From positions 186,001-250,000 of the forward strand of contig FWCC01000068.1 in NCBI GenBank assembly GCA_900169235.1: a stretch of DNA of 64,000 bases, given 5' to 3'. This DNA comes from Zarea fungicola (lineage: Eukaryota; Ascomycota; Sordariomycetes; Hypocreales; Cordycipitaceae). Made by a program: the position numbers and the translations under genes. The notes beneath the pieces are model-generated. The model was not told where the DNA came from. It was given only the letters and a program-made list of their open reading frames with translations, and ran no database searches. Below are positions 38,507 to 50,484 of the stretch, one piece after another; the first letter of the stretch is position 1; each line of letters begins with the position of its first letter.

Positions 38507-41500
38507 TATGAGCTTAATCAGGTCCTTGGGTATTATTGAGTGGTTATATGACAGACTCCCTAGATATGGACTGCTAGAAGAGAGAATTGAACAAGGAGGA
38601 TTATTGATAATATTTGCCAAAGAGGAGTAATTACAATTATTTATCTTCACATTCTCTCGTCAACACGCCGACGAAGTTTCTTCGTCAGTGGACTACCAAC
38701 ACAGAGATTGTGATATACGACTGGCTGCAACATACTACAGCAAAAGTATAGTGACAGCATGAATGAATTATGCAATTTAAATCCTAAATTGTACTTTTAC
38801 TTGTTACGATAGTTACAGAGTGAGACATAGTGGCATTGTTACATGTGTGATGGCAGGTGCGCAAGGTAGCATTCACAGGTCGATCGATGCCGGGTAGATG
38901 CATGCAAGAAGATCCCGCATAATTTATCTGGCATTTTGACAGGGAAGCCTTGAAAGGATGGATTATTTCTTTTAAAAAAAACTGCCCAGTCATGCATTCC
39001 GGCCCCCATGTTGCCAACACAGACTGCATGAAGTATGTGTGCCCAACACACCTACACCGCTACCATCCCCGCGCGCGCAGGTCAAAATCTGCACCCCTCC
39101 AATGATTGCCAAAGAAAGCCTACAATTACAAATATGGAGGGCGGGGAGAGGTGGAGAAGCGTGATACTCGTTTTGCCCACATTGTACGATTTTCACCGCC
39201 AGAGGCCGTGCACAAGAGGAGTTGTTTAGCCCCAACCCAACAACCGTTTTATTTTAGGCCACGCTTTCGAGCTGCAGGTACCACTTTCATGCATAGCAAT
39301 GGGGGAAAAGAGGTGCAATTGAGTTACAGACTAGCAGATCAACGGAATGAGGGGTTCAAAGAGGGGGGGAATGGGTATTGCTCGAGTTTGGGTTTGACTT
39401 TACGGGCAAGCCGAGCTGAATATGGAAACTACTGGTAAGGTTTTATTCAGTGATTGGCGTTTTTGGCTTCAGCCGCTGCAAGATAGACCGAGGTGGCTGT
39501 GGCTTGACCAAAGGAGAGGGAAAAAGCCAAAAAAAGCTCGAACCAATGCTTTTCCATCTTGTACATCGGTTTTCTTCACCGCGTTTCTCATGACAGCACG
39601 GGTGAGTGTTATTTTCAAGCCCTGTGGGCTGATGTATGATAAAGAGAGGGATTTTCTTCGTCGTCATTTTTTGGTGGTCTGACGGGTGACATGATTGGAA
39701 AATCGTGGGAAATCCATTTTCGGTGATTATTCGTAGCAAATGCAATGGCACGATGCAAGTTGAGTCAAGCTGCGCGGATAGCGCAGTTGTGGCGCACACG
39801 CAAACTCAGTGTTGAAGCTGCGACTCTGCACTCGGCATGACTACATACCGAACGCCCGCCAAGCAAACGACGAGGACAAAGAAGAAGAGGCGAGTGCGGC
39901 CAAGATGTTGCAACGCCAATTATTTTGCCAATTGAGACACGCATGCCAAAGGATTCAGGATTCCAACGCCATGTCTGCTGACGCCTTTATTGCTTGATAA
40001 CGCAGGTAGTACTGTACTGTGCAGTAGTGGTTTTTATCAAGCAGCTAAATGCAGAGCGGTAGCTTATTGGGTGACAAGGATTTGCATGTTGTGGCGTTCA
40101 ACCCAATGATCACCTGGTGGTTGACTACCTGCATGTCAAGGAAAGAGTTTGCTCTACTGCCGTTACACGGCATCAAAATGCGGGGGGGGCGAGGGAGGGG
40201 AAAGTTTGGCGCCGGATTAGGAAGGAAACGGGCAAGAGTTATAGTTTTTTTTTTTTTTTTTTGAATTGATGGAATGCGGCAAAGCCGTTGTTCGCCCAGC
40301 ATGCCTGAGGTGTAAGAGGGAACTAATTATAACTAGTTACTGGCTAGTCGTTCAAACGATAGCAACCATCGTTTTTGATACAGTACTTTTCCGTCTTGTC
40401 TAGTTACTGTTGGGTTACAGCAGTACTGGGGTAAATAGCAAAATGCACTCAGTGGGTGAGAGTGCGGAAATGCAACCCATTTGACAAGGATTGAAAATTT
40501 GACACAAATTGATTGTCCAGAGTGGAGAAGAGCCTTTTTGACAAATTCGATTTCATGCCTGCAATTGTCAGATACTCATCAAGGCCCCGATGGGGAAATG
40601 CAAGACAACGAATAACACTGGTAGCGAGAAGCGGCGACAGAAGCAACGGTTTGGGTGTGTGCATTGAATCACACGCAAATTACTACGCGCCATCACTATG
40701 GTAGAGAAGTTGAATATCCTGGCCGCATGGCGCTGGACAAAGCAAAAAGAGGCCACGGATAATGCCATGGTGTTAATTTGGCGACGCAGTGTGGCTTGGG
40801 TAGAGATTGAGCGGTGACCACCACGCTTTTGTTGGAAGAAGGGCTAGGCCGCCCGTTGAAGAGGCACCTCAAAAAAAGTGAAGAAAAAGGAAATATCTCA
40901 TCGTGGTTTTTGTCTAGGTGCGTCCAGTGCAGGCGTCATAAATCGTCCCGCGGGAGTGTTGCTATTCGTCCTTTGCGCGGGAGGGGGGGAAAAGCAAGCC
41001 CACTTCACCGCCACGGCAATGGCGTGCCTACGGGAAGGCTTGCAGCCGGGTAGCAAGATGAATGGGATGGCAAAAAAGGAAAGAAAACAAAATTGAGCCC
41101 AAATTACGGAGTAGCACACATTGGAATAGGTTGTGGTTGGGTGTTGTCGGCAAATCGGGCATCGTATCGGGTAGCTACAAATGTTTTTTTTTTTTTTTTT
41201 GGTTTCTTGCCAGCAAGTATCCTCAATCAACATGGGCATCCGACTTCTAGATTTCTAACACTGAAACACGGAAACACGCGTGGGTTCTCTGTGAGACAAA
41301 TTTTTATTACAGCGATTGATGACAGTAATTAGTAAAGTCACTGACGAACCGATGGGACTCACCCCCGCAATGATGAGATATCGCAATTGACAAGGAGCGG
41401 CGTTAATTCCGAAAGTCACAGTCACGCGGTGACTCTTCGCTCTTCTGATTTATAAACCCTTGCTGCTACGGCCTCTATCTCTCATTTTAGTGTATCGGAC

Positions 41501-44500
41501 CAGGAAGCTACCTTGCAGGTGGCAGGCCCAAACTCGCCTAGCTACCTGCGTAGATCCCTGTCCTGCGGGGAAACCAGGTCGAGGTCAGCTGGACAAGCCA
41601 TCATGTCAGGGCCAGGAACCAGCCGCAACGCTTCGGCAACAGCAAAGCGAGAGCTAGCATTAAAAGCGGGCGGGGGCTGTCAAATAGTACTGAGTACGTA
41701 CGCAAGCTGTAGCAGTGTCATAGAAGAAATTGCTGTAGCCTTGAGGCTGGGGTTTGTGGCGATGGTGTCTAATTTCCGCAAATTCAATAGCTGAGTGGGA
41801 TTGACGCAGAAAAAGCAAAAACGACAGATCGCCTACAATAGAGCTAGTAATCATTGTTAGCATGCCCTACAAGACAGACCGCAGTGACGCAAAAGAATAG
41901 GTGCAGCGCCGATTTCCCAAGTGCCTTTGCTGATGCCCTTGTTGGGCTCCTCCCCGCGACGGTTCGGTGCGGAGCAACTTCAAATTGCATCACAGCCAAA
42001 AAAAAAAGAGGCTTCCCGTTCGGGCGGCTTTTTGATGTAATCCACGTACGAGCCGGACCAGTTCTATTAGTAGATACAATTTGGAACCCGAGCCAGGAGC
42101 TGGTTTGCACCAGAATGCTGGCTGGCATTGCTTGCGTACCAGTACACCATTCTACGTAGTACATATGTAAGTGTGTCTGTGACGCTGAGGCGAGGACGAC
42201 GCAGCCTCGCAGCGCCGTTTATTGTTTGACTCACGTCGGGCACAAGCCGATGGACAGTATTGTGAGCTGCAGTCGCCATTTGGCCTTAATATCGGGCGAC
42301 AAGAGACAGACAAGAGCGGTTTCTGAGCTGATTTTGCAGGTTTAACTTTGCCAAGGTCCCACTAGTGATTTCCCGATGGATAGACAAAAAACCAAGGGAT
42401 AAAAAATTATTTGGAGCTGTGCGCTTTTGGGGATACAGATAATGTCATTGGTCTTGGCGGACGTATCCGTATCACTACGGCCTGGATGCAGAACAGTTCG
42501 TGCGGAAAGGGCGGGACGGTTGGCGATTACCTGGTACACGCCTGAAAATGTTTGAAACTGCTGCGCTGGGAATCAGAACGTCATGCGGAGCCTCGCTGTT
42601 TCTTCTTGATACCCGCAGCCCCTGCATAGTAGAAGCTGCCAGTTATAGGCTCTGCCTCTGGCACCACTTCTTCGTATCGCATGAAAGCCCAATGATGTTG
42701 GTTTCTTTTTTTTGGCGCAAGGCTTCGCATTGGCTACTTGACTAATTCTGCAAAGTTTTGGTTGCAACCCGGCAACATGACACAGCCTGACAAAAGTCTT
42801 GGGGGCTTGGCTGATGAGATACGGATGAGGTCAGACTTTATTTTGTTGCCGTATGAGCCATGCCACTTTACCAAGTGTGGCGTAGTGCGGCTCGCTCCAT
42901 GTTGGTGTTTTCGTCAACTTGATGCTGTGAGTGGCTGCGTACCCCTGTGATCTGAGGGCAGGCCTGTTCGTGTCCCTCGGACTAGCAGAGTACGCTAAGT
43001 AGAATGATGATGCGAGAGCGAAAAGTTGTTTCCGAAACGGCGACATGTACTCTTTAGGATGGAAATAGAACGATTGGCAGAATTCGAAACACGCCGCTTG
43101 CTTGTTAAGGACATTGATTGATACCCCGCGTCAATCAACATGCAGAGCCTGTGTGGTAGTGATGAGGTGAGAGGGTGTTGCAACATGTATGGGTTGGTGG
43201 TCAAGTGGTGTTAGTTGAGCGTCATAGTTGCGTAAATACTGCATCCCTTTGATACGCCATGATGCCGTGCATCTCAACATTGGCGCAGGCATCGGATGCG
43301 CAAAAAGGATTTACAACTCAACCAACCAATGTATTCTCTTTAATTGCTTTTTTTTTTAATACGGTGTATTGGAACAAGAGACAAAAGATCGAAATGGGAG
43401 TGATTCCTTTGCAGGCACCGGTGATTGGAACTGCCGTGAATACATTTTGGCTTGGCGGCTCGGACGATTCGGCTCATCGTCATCACAGCTCAAAGTGTGC
43501 CAGTATATGTAGACTCACTAATTAAAAATTGCCGGGATACCGCATTACCGCAACGAGAGTGAGTTTTCCGTACAGCGGGGCCGAGGGACGAGATACTGTA
43601 TATTGATGTTGTATGTTATATAAAATAAAATAAAAAATACTCGAGCGAATGTGATGAGTATCTAGCATCTGGAACCGCTGGGGCATTTTGCAAGGGCCAA
43701 TTACCGATATGTGAATTAGATGAGCGTGAATCAATCACACGATCCAGGCAAGGTAGAGTTGATGAAAGTGTCCTGTCATTCACAGTGGATTGGGTCAATT
43801 ACTTGCAAGCTTCACGGTGGACACCTCGCGGAAAGAATGCGCCGGGAACGCGCTCTGTTACTGCTGTGTTGCCCATCAGAAAAGGAAAAAAAAAAAAAAC
43901 CAACAGATGCAACCACTTTAATTTACATTCCGCGGCAGTGAAGGACTGTCTCAGTCTGTGGTCATCGTCAGGTACAAGTCAGGAACGGAGGCAAAAGGTC
44001 AGACAGTGCTGTCGGAGGTGGGACTCGGAGGCGGAGGAGGAAGAGACAAAAGAGAAAAAGATAGAAAAAGCAAAGCTGCTAGTGATGAGCTGCATGCGTC
44101 AGTGAGGTACGGTGAGAGCGATATAGCGTGGATGAAGGAGCGTTTGATGGAGGTGAACAAGATTTGAGAGCCTACGGAGGAAAGCAGCCTGCCTGCCTGG
44201 CTCCAGGTACGAGTGCCAAGAGCAATCCATTGCGCACCCCACATCCCCATAATAATCCACACACACCCTTTGCTTGGCCTCACACCACTTGTCCACTTTT
44301 GTCGGTCGTTTTGGGCAGCTCGCACCTGCCAAACAGTCCCGTCCATGCTGTAACGCCGCAGTGCCGCAACGTCGTACCAGTAAAGCCAGAGCTGGCTTGT
44401 GCTCGAGGGCGGCATACGGAGTCCAGGCCGGTGAAGAGGCAAACACTGAAAAAGAAATGCAAGACAGACAGATAAACCAAGACGAGCAAGACAGTGACTT

Positions 44501-45305
44501 TCCATGTCCAGTGGTACAGGCATCCCCATCATCAGCTGGGCAAGAACCTAGGCTGCCACACTCAACACCCCCCACCACCCAAGGCCCTGGATTCCAAACT
44601 CCAGCAGCACTAACTGAACTCAGGCACAGAGACCACTGGGCTGCGCACTAAACCGCCCACCCGCCAAGCTGACCGCTCTCTCTGCCCAGACTATTGCTAG
44701 CTGCCTGCCAGCTATTGCCAGCCGGTGTTGCTGGCTGTCCGCCTCTTTTTTGTTTGTTTCTGGCTTTCTTCTTGCAGGTGTCTGGCTGGCGTCGCTACAC
44801 CCACCCACTGGCTTGCTGCTTGCCACGAGTCCAGTGGCCCCCATCGCCATCGTCATCCATCTCCACTCAGCCCACGCCCACCTTCTTGGCTGCACTCCTC
44901 TTCTGTCGGATTCAAGCCTTGGCTGCTTCTCTCTGCTCCGACACTTATATGTAATCTGTCCCGCCCGCCTCATCCGTCCGCCAGTCCATCTATCTGACCA
45001 ATTCATCCGCCGCACGTTTTATATATATCCTATGCATTTATCCTCTCGACTACTTGTCTACCCGGCTTACCCATTCCTATAAGCCACACTGACCACTTGA
45101 AACCGTTACGATAGTTGCTAGTGTGTCTACTACTTGACAAATCCCTACTACAAAAGTTCGACCTTGTTTGCCGACACACCCGCAAATCCTGGCAACCCAC
45201 CAAAAACGGCTCTGTGTATATAATCACTTATATACACGGGCTTCGTCACATACAATTTTTTAACTGCAAACGTTGTGCCATCTACGTACAACACACTCAC
45301 TCACA
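38507..45305. other. Gene-free stretch, 6.8 kb
   Basis: I find no gene with a recognisable domain or splice-consistent structure over 6.8 kb. Frames such as 43,999-44,532 (minus) and 44,274-44,651 (plus) overlap on opposite strands and are low in complexity. Homopolymer tracts stand out: 18 T at 40,245-40,262, 17 T at 41,184-41,200 and 14 A at 43,886-43,899. No terminal repeats, transposase or helicase fragments are visible. The right end probably contains an extended regulatory region for the gene at 45,306. Confidence 0.5.
45017..45030 (+). promoter_or_regulatory. TATA-box-like element
   Basis: TTTTATATATATCC lies about 285 bp upstream of the ATG at 45,306. It is followed by a pyrimidine-rich CT/CA leader. 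Position and sequence suit a core promoter with a leader of roughly 250 nt. Assignment is by motif only. Confidence 0.5.
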
Positions 45306-46118
45306 ATGCACGTTCTCAGCGGATTCAGCTCACGGCGCAAGACGCCCAAGCCCAGAGACCTGCATATCCGCAAGGTTTCCTTCTCCGGTTCATCACTCTG
45401 CTCCGGCTGCTCTATTTCCTCTTCCTCGACTACTTCTACTTCCACAGCACGCGGTCCCAGCCACACCCGCTCCAACAGCAATGCCAGCTACGATCCTCTC
45501 CGCCTACATCCCATCGTTCAGCCGCCTCCCCGCCTGCACGAGCGTCCTTACATTGTATCGCCAAAGCGCCAGGTCGAGACTTCCCGCTCAATACACAATG
45601 AACTCGACACGAGCAGCAGCAGCAGCAGCAGCAGCAACGACAGCAACTGGTACGGCTATGGCGTGAGCATCTTTGAGGATGACAGTGACTCGGAGCCCGA
45701 GGACGACGACGAGGATGACGTCTTTGACACTGTACAAAGCAACAGCATGCCTCCCATGAGCGGCTCAATGGACCATACCGACGACGAGTCTGATGACGAA
45801 GACTATTTCTTTATGCAACTTGCCAAGCGCCCGCCCATGCCTCGCTCTCACTGGTCCGAGTCGACCATCCAGACTCTGGCTCAGCTTACACCAGTCGCCA
45901 GCACCACTGCCACCACACCTGCCGAGAGACTCCAAGATCCCATCGAGCAGGCACGCATGATGCTTCCCAACTTTAGCTACAAGCATGCCACTGTTCCTGC
46001 CCGGCCACTGATGAAGACAATGGACAGCGTTGAACACCTGGCCAAGCGTGGCGGCTGGAAGCGCAAGGCGGTTGCGCTTGACAACCAAGAAAATGTCGCT
46101 CCGTCCGGCATGTTTTAA
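45306..46118 (+). CDS. Serine-rich acidic protein of unknown function
   Basis: This single exon encodes 270 aa. The basic N-terminus MHVLSGFSSRRKTPKPRDL is followed by Ser/Thr-rich sequence and an eight-serine run encoded by an AGC repeat. Two acidic clusters (EDDSDSEPEDDDEDDVFD and DDESDDEDYFF) lie at about 120-175. The C-terminus carries the best conserved segment, KTMDSVEHLAKRGGWKRK, which I have the impression of seeing in other fungal hypothetical proteins. There is no signal peptide, membrane segment or enzyme motif. The composition suggests a phosphorylated, regulatory nuclear or cytosolic protein. The ATG at 45,306 has A at -3 (CACAATG). Large free flanks (6.8 and 2.7 kb) suggest complex regulation. 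Confidence 0.72.
   Translation: MHVLSGFSSRRKTPKPRDLHIRKVSFSGSSLCSGCSISSSSTTSTSTARGPSHTRSNSNASYDPLRLHPIVQPPPRLHERPYIVSPKRQVETSRSIHNELDTSSSSSSSSNDSNWYGYGVSIFEDDSDSEPEDDDEDDVFDTVQSNSMPPMSGSMDHTDDESDDEDYFFMQLAKRPPMPRSHWSESTIQTLAQLTPVASTTATTPAERLQDPIEQARMMLPNFSYKHATVPARPLMKTMDSVEHLAKRGGWKRKAVALDNQENVAPSGMF
45612..45635 (+). repeat. AGC trinucleotide repeat, eight units, coding
   Basis: Eight perfect AGC codons encode a serine run inside the 270-aa unknown protein. Such repeats vary in length between strains without breaking the frame. Confidence 0.9.
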
Positions 46119-48852
46119 GTCTACTTCTCTTACTTAACAACACATACAAAACTCCACACACACATCTCTCTCTTTACGAATTACTTTTATTATATAATTT
46201 GCATTTATTCTCTCGGGAGTTTCTCTCTCCTTTTTTGTCATCTACTTGGGTTTGGACACATGGGAACATTTACGGCGCATCAGAATACCACATTTTTATC
46301 GGGCACAAGGATTTTATGGATGCTATACCACAGCTATTATCGGGCACAGTCCCCTCCACCGACAGGGTTTTTTTGTTATAATCATTTCAATTTTTGTTTG
46401 CTTTTCATATAGTTAGATTATTCGGGCATGGGACACCGATCCCACAAAGACCCTTGATACCAGCCAGCGCCAGGTGTGCGCCCAGCAAAGAAATTTACTA
46501 CTTTTTTTTTTTCCTTTTTTCAATTTTACACTTTGCTCCCATCTGCAATCTCGCTTGATCCGCCACAAAATCTCAACCATTACCATCTTCAGCTGAATTT
46601 GCCATGTGAGGGTGGATACATTCCCAACAGACTATTGCGGACTAAATTTTACAACTCTAGTCATTCTCAGCCCTTTTTTGGGTATTTGAGTTCCTGAGCC
46701 TCGTACGACTGCTGGCCAGTGGATACCCTCTAATTTCTTTCCTCTCTGCATCCCACTTTCCACTCTTTTAGTGTAATTGATCAGCTCAGCATAACAAGGG
46801 TTTAAATTTTTTTTTTCCTTGTTCCTCTTACCCGTGTTCGGACGACCAAAACTAGCAGTAGGCACTCGGACCAAGGACCCTTGAAAACCAGGGCTGTTGG
46901 CCGCGGGCTGCCTCGTACCACAGTGGCGCCATCTCACCACACCAACAAACGCCGCGTGCACTCGAAAACAACGGCTGAGGCGTTTGCTGGGTAGTCGTTG
47001 GTTGGTGGTCCGTGTCTGCTCACGTAAGTAGCCGCCTCTTGGTTTCTTTCTACTGAATTTGGAAGTAACTTTCCTGAGCCGTTGTCCTCCGCCCCCAACC
47101 TATACTCCATCTATTATGCATTATTAAGCCAACCGCTGTTTTATTTTTAAAAAAAGAACGTCTTTTTGAGTCTTTCTTCCACACTTGGCTTAGCGAATTT
47201 TGTTCACCTGTGAGAGAGTGCGTGTGAGTGTGTGTATATGTGAGTCTGCCATTACTCGTTTGGTACCTGGTGCCTGGTGCCTGGAAGAACGAGCTAAAAA
47301 AAAAAAAAAAAAGAACTGGTTCGGCGAGGCTCCGATGCCGAGATCTAAATTAAAATGCCCGCCAAAATTTAATGCGTTGGTAGTTGCGAACTTTTGGCGA
47401 TTCATGTCAGACTGAAAACTACCCACCACATTCCGTAACGACGGAAGAATCAAGACCCTTCGCCCTTCCATTTTGAGGCAGTGCAAAAAAGAACATGTTT
47501 CTTCTCGTACTCGCTAGCCTGCTCAAAATAGAACATTCTCTTTCTCCGCGTCTTCGTACATGACCAGTACACACACCCGTCTCATCACGACTCACCACAC
47601 ACAAATGCTCCTCTACTAATGACGGCAATCTTGAGATCCGGTCCGTGGAATTGGAAGCTTTGATGGTGTATTCTGGCCTTGTTTCGCAAGGACGCCATTT
47701 GGTTTTCCTTTTTCTTACCCTCTCTCTTCCTTCATCCTCCTACTGCCATGCTATTGTACTGCAGTATACCAAAATGCTTTGTTTCCTGCAACGTTGCCCT
47801 CATGCATGCTGCAGCCTCACGATGCGGCAGCCCTAAATCATGACAAGACGAACAGACGGGCTGCCAACCAGCAGAAAACCCTCCACGCCCCTTGTCTCTG
47901 ACCATCATTCCAATAGATAACACGATGTCTCAACATGGCACAAGGGGTTTCTTAGCGTTGGGACTACCCGGAGGAGGGGTGGCAGAACAACCATGGCCAT
48001 CCTTTACAGACCAAATGTGACTTTGCACAGGCCACACTCTCTGTTTGTGATGACCAAAGGAAAAAGCAAGCAAAACCGACGTGCGGAAGAGTCAAGCTTG
48101 GCCGAAGCCCTAAACTTTCCGCGTTTCTTTGCTTTTTCTTCTTCTCATTATTTTGATTTTCATGTCAATGACGCCTAGATTTATGCAACTGTCACGCCGT
48201 CACCGACTTTTTGCTGTATTTGATGTGCACCACTTAACGCGACCATTTGCATTCTCATCACACACACACCCCGCAAACACTTTAAGCTGTAGATCACCGC
48301 CATCGTGATTAACGAGACTGCCAAGAAAAAAAATTGTTTCCTGTTTCAGTCAGTTTTTAATAAAAGTGAGGTTACAGGGGCTGTCGATCACGGGTGTTTT
48401 GCCGCTTTCACTTTCCTTCCTTCCCTGTTGTGTATGCATCTCATTCCGTTGCATATTCAAACTCAGCGATGCTCAAATTACATTGTACGGGTGTAAACAA
48501 AAGCAAGTCAGCTCTGATATTACGTCAGAGGCGACATGAATACTTGGTACATTCGTCCGCCTATCTCGCTCCATTGCGAGAGAGAGCAATGTAGTGCTTT
48601 TCGTGATTCGTAGTACGGTTGCGTCTTTGTCGTAACGCTGTTTTAATTAAAACATAAATTCGTCGTCGGTGTAACCATCTACTAGGATTATCTCAAGACT
48701 ATCTCAAGATTATCTCAAACAAAGCAGTAATGGGTTGTGAGGAAAGACGATGACACTCTGCTTTCACTGGCATCCCTGTATTCATCTACTGCAACCTACA
48801 CTATCAAACATAACATCGAGAAACGAACATAAGAACATAATTTCAATCTACT
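46119..48852. other. Intergenic, 2.7 kb
   Basis: This holds the 3' flank of the unknown gene and the 3' flank of the NLR locus, which ends at 48,853 on the minus strand. A 17-nt A tract lies at 47,296-47,312. Three near-identical 11-bp copies of TTATCTCAAGA/CTATCTCAAGA lie at about 48,686-48,719. No gene is supported. Confidence 0.5.
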
Positions 48853-50484
48853 CTAAAATGTAGAGGTAAACTGCTCGTCAAGCATATCAACTTGCAGGTG
48901 CGACTCTACAGTTCTGAACAAACTTGGAGGTAACTTTTCCCACCAGGGCCAGTACTCCTCCACCTCTTCATCTTCCAATTCCTTCTTAATCAGCTTCGCC
49001 CCCCGAGAGGCAAGCATCCCTAGCATCGCGCGTTTTTTTGTCCACAGTTCTCTAGAATCCTGCCCTTGTCTCGCAGTTTCCTGGCACGAATTCCAAAGAA
49101 CCGTGGCCGCATTTCGTCCCTCTGTATCTACACCGTGTACATCTACTCCAGACTCAAGCAACATTCTCACAACGTCGTAACGGCTCTCCAGAGCAGCCAT
49201 CATGAGAGGCGTTTGCCACTCCGCATTGGCAGCCTCCTTGTCCGCGCCGTATTCGAGCAGTACCGCCACGACGGCAATGTTGCCCCAGAAGGCCGCAATT
49301 AGTAGCGGTGTTAGGTCCGTCAACTTGGGCTCACGAAAGCGCGCATAGCGGTGTATGAACTTGCGGTGCGCCTCGACGTGCGCGCCCCGGGCGAGGAGCA
49401 GTCTCGCCAAATGGGCATGGCCCGCCTCGCAGGCGAGCAGCAGCGGTGTCGGGAGCGGCCGGTCGAGCGAGTCGGGCCAGATTTCTCTGGCATCCATCTT
49501 GGCGCCGGCCTCGATGAGCGCGAGGACAATGGCCTCGGACCCCGCCGTGGCGGCAACCCGGAGAGCCGTCAGCCCGCGCAAGTCGTGCGCGTCAACGGCC
49601 GCCCCGTTGCGCAGCAGCAGCCCCACGACGCCGAGGTGGTTCCCTTTGCACGCCTCCATGAGCGGCGTGGTTAGCATTCTATCACTCGAATCGACATGCG
49701 CGCCGGCAGTGATCAAGACCTGCACCACGTCCGCATGCCCTTTGCCGGCGGCGCGGAATATGGCAGTCTCCCCAGCCTTGCTTTCAAAGTCGACATCTGC
49801 ACCACAGTCGAGTAGGGCCTCGACTGCCGCGGCATGCCCCCGCAGGGCGGCCGCCAGCAGGGCCGTGGTATGGTCTCTGTCAAAACTGGAGGTGCAGGAC
49901 ACAAGCAATCCATCAACCTCGGCACCCTGGGAAACCAGAAGCTTGATAAGCCTGGCTTGCCCATGTGAGGCGGCAGTCTCCAGCGGTGTGCTGCCGCGCC
50001 GATGTTGGGACATGTTGTGCGTTATCGAGGCCCCGCGACGAACCAGCTCCTTCACGACACGCTTTTTCCCGGTTCGTATCGCGTAAAAGACTGGTGTCCT
50101 GCCGAGGTCATCACAGATGTTGGCTGGGTCGTCGTATTTCCCGTCTTCATCATCTAGAAACACCTTGAGAGCTTCCAAAAGCCCAAAATGTGCCGCAAAA
50201 TGAAGGGCATTTCGACCGGACGGCCCAAACTCAAATCTCTCAAAGATATCGAAACCCCAGGCCAGGGCCCTTGAGCAGCGGTCAAGGCACTGAGTAGACT
50301 GCTGCAGAAAGTCCAGCACTGTGCTGCTGCGTTGGTAGTGCGCTGGAGCAGAGGCAAGATGATGGCCCCAGTGATCGGCCGCGTAGTCGAATAGCTTGTA
50401 CGCAGGCGATGTGACTCCATCAACGCCCGGCCACTCCCTCTTGTCCCATGTATATAGAAACGAGATACATGCTTTTGCAATCCG
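48853..50484 (-). pseudogene. Ankyrin half of NACHT-ankyrin NLR, beyond the in-frame UAG
   Basis: This is the continuation of the NLR frame past the UAG at 50,487-50,485. It is open for 543 codons. The first residues (RIAKACISFLYTWDKREW) match the sequence that follows the NACHT module in fungal NLRs. About ten ankyrin repeats follow (for example TPLETAASHGQARLIKLLVSQGA, TALLAAALRGHAAAVEALLDCGADVD, TPLMEACKGNHLGVVGLLLRNGA), each shown here in part. In intact NLRs the repeats form the ligand-sensing superstructure. No frameshift or second stop exists, so the lesion is recent, polymorphic, or read through. An independent start would have to be at or after the CTG/ATG codons near 50,320, which has no obvious promoter. 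Confidence 0.75.

Noticed and set aside
43999..44651. Overlapping frames of 177, 159, 115 and 125 aa on both strands
   Set aside because: They overlap on opposite strands, lack domains and splice partners, and lie in a low-complexity GC-rich patch.
38507..48852. Possible transposon or CRISPR-like array in the gene-poor region
   Set aside because: No terminal inverted repeats, target duplications, transposase or reverse-transcriptase fragments, or regularly spaced repeats are visible. Only homopolymers and one short triple repeat were found.
49355..50086. 243-aa plus-strand frame opposite the ankyrin repeats
   Set aside because: The periodic Ser/Ala/Thr pattern is the complement of ankyrin codons, with no independent signal.
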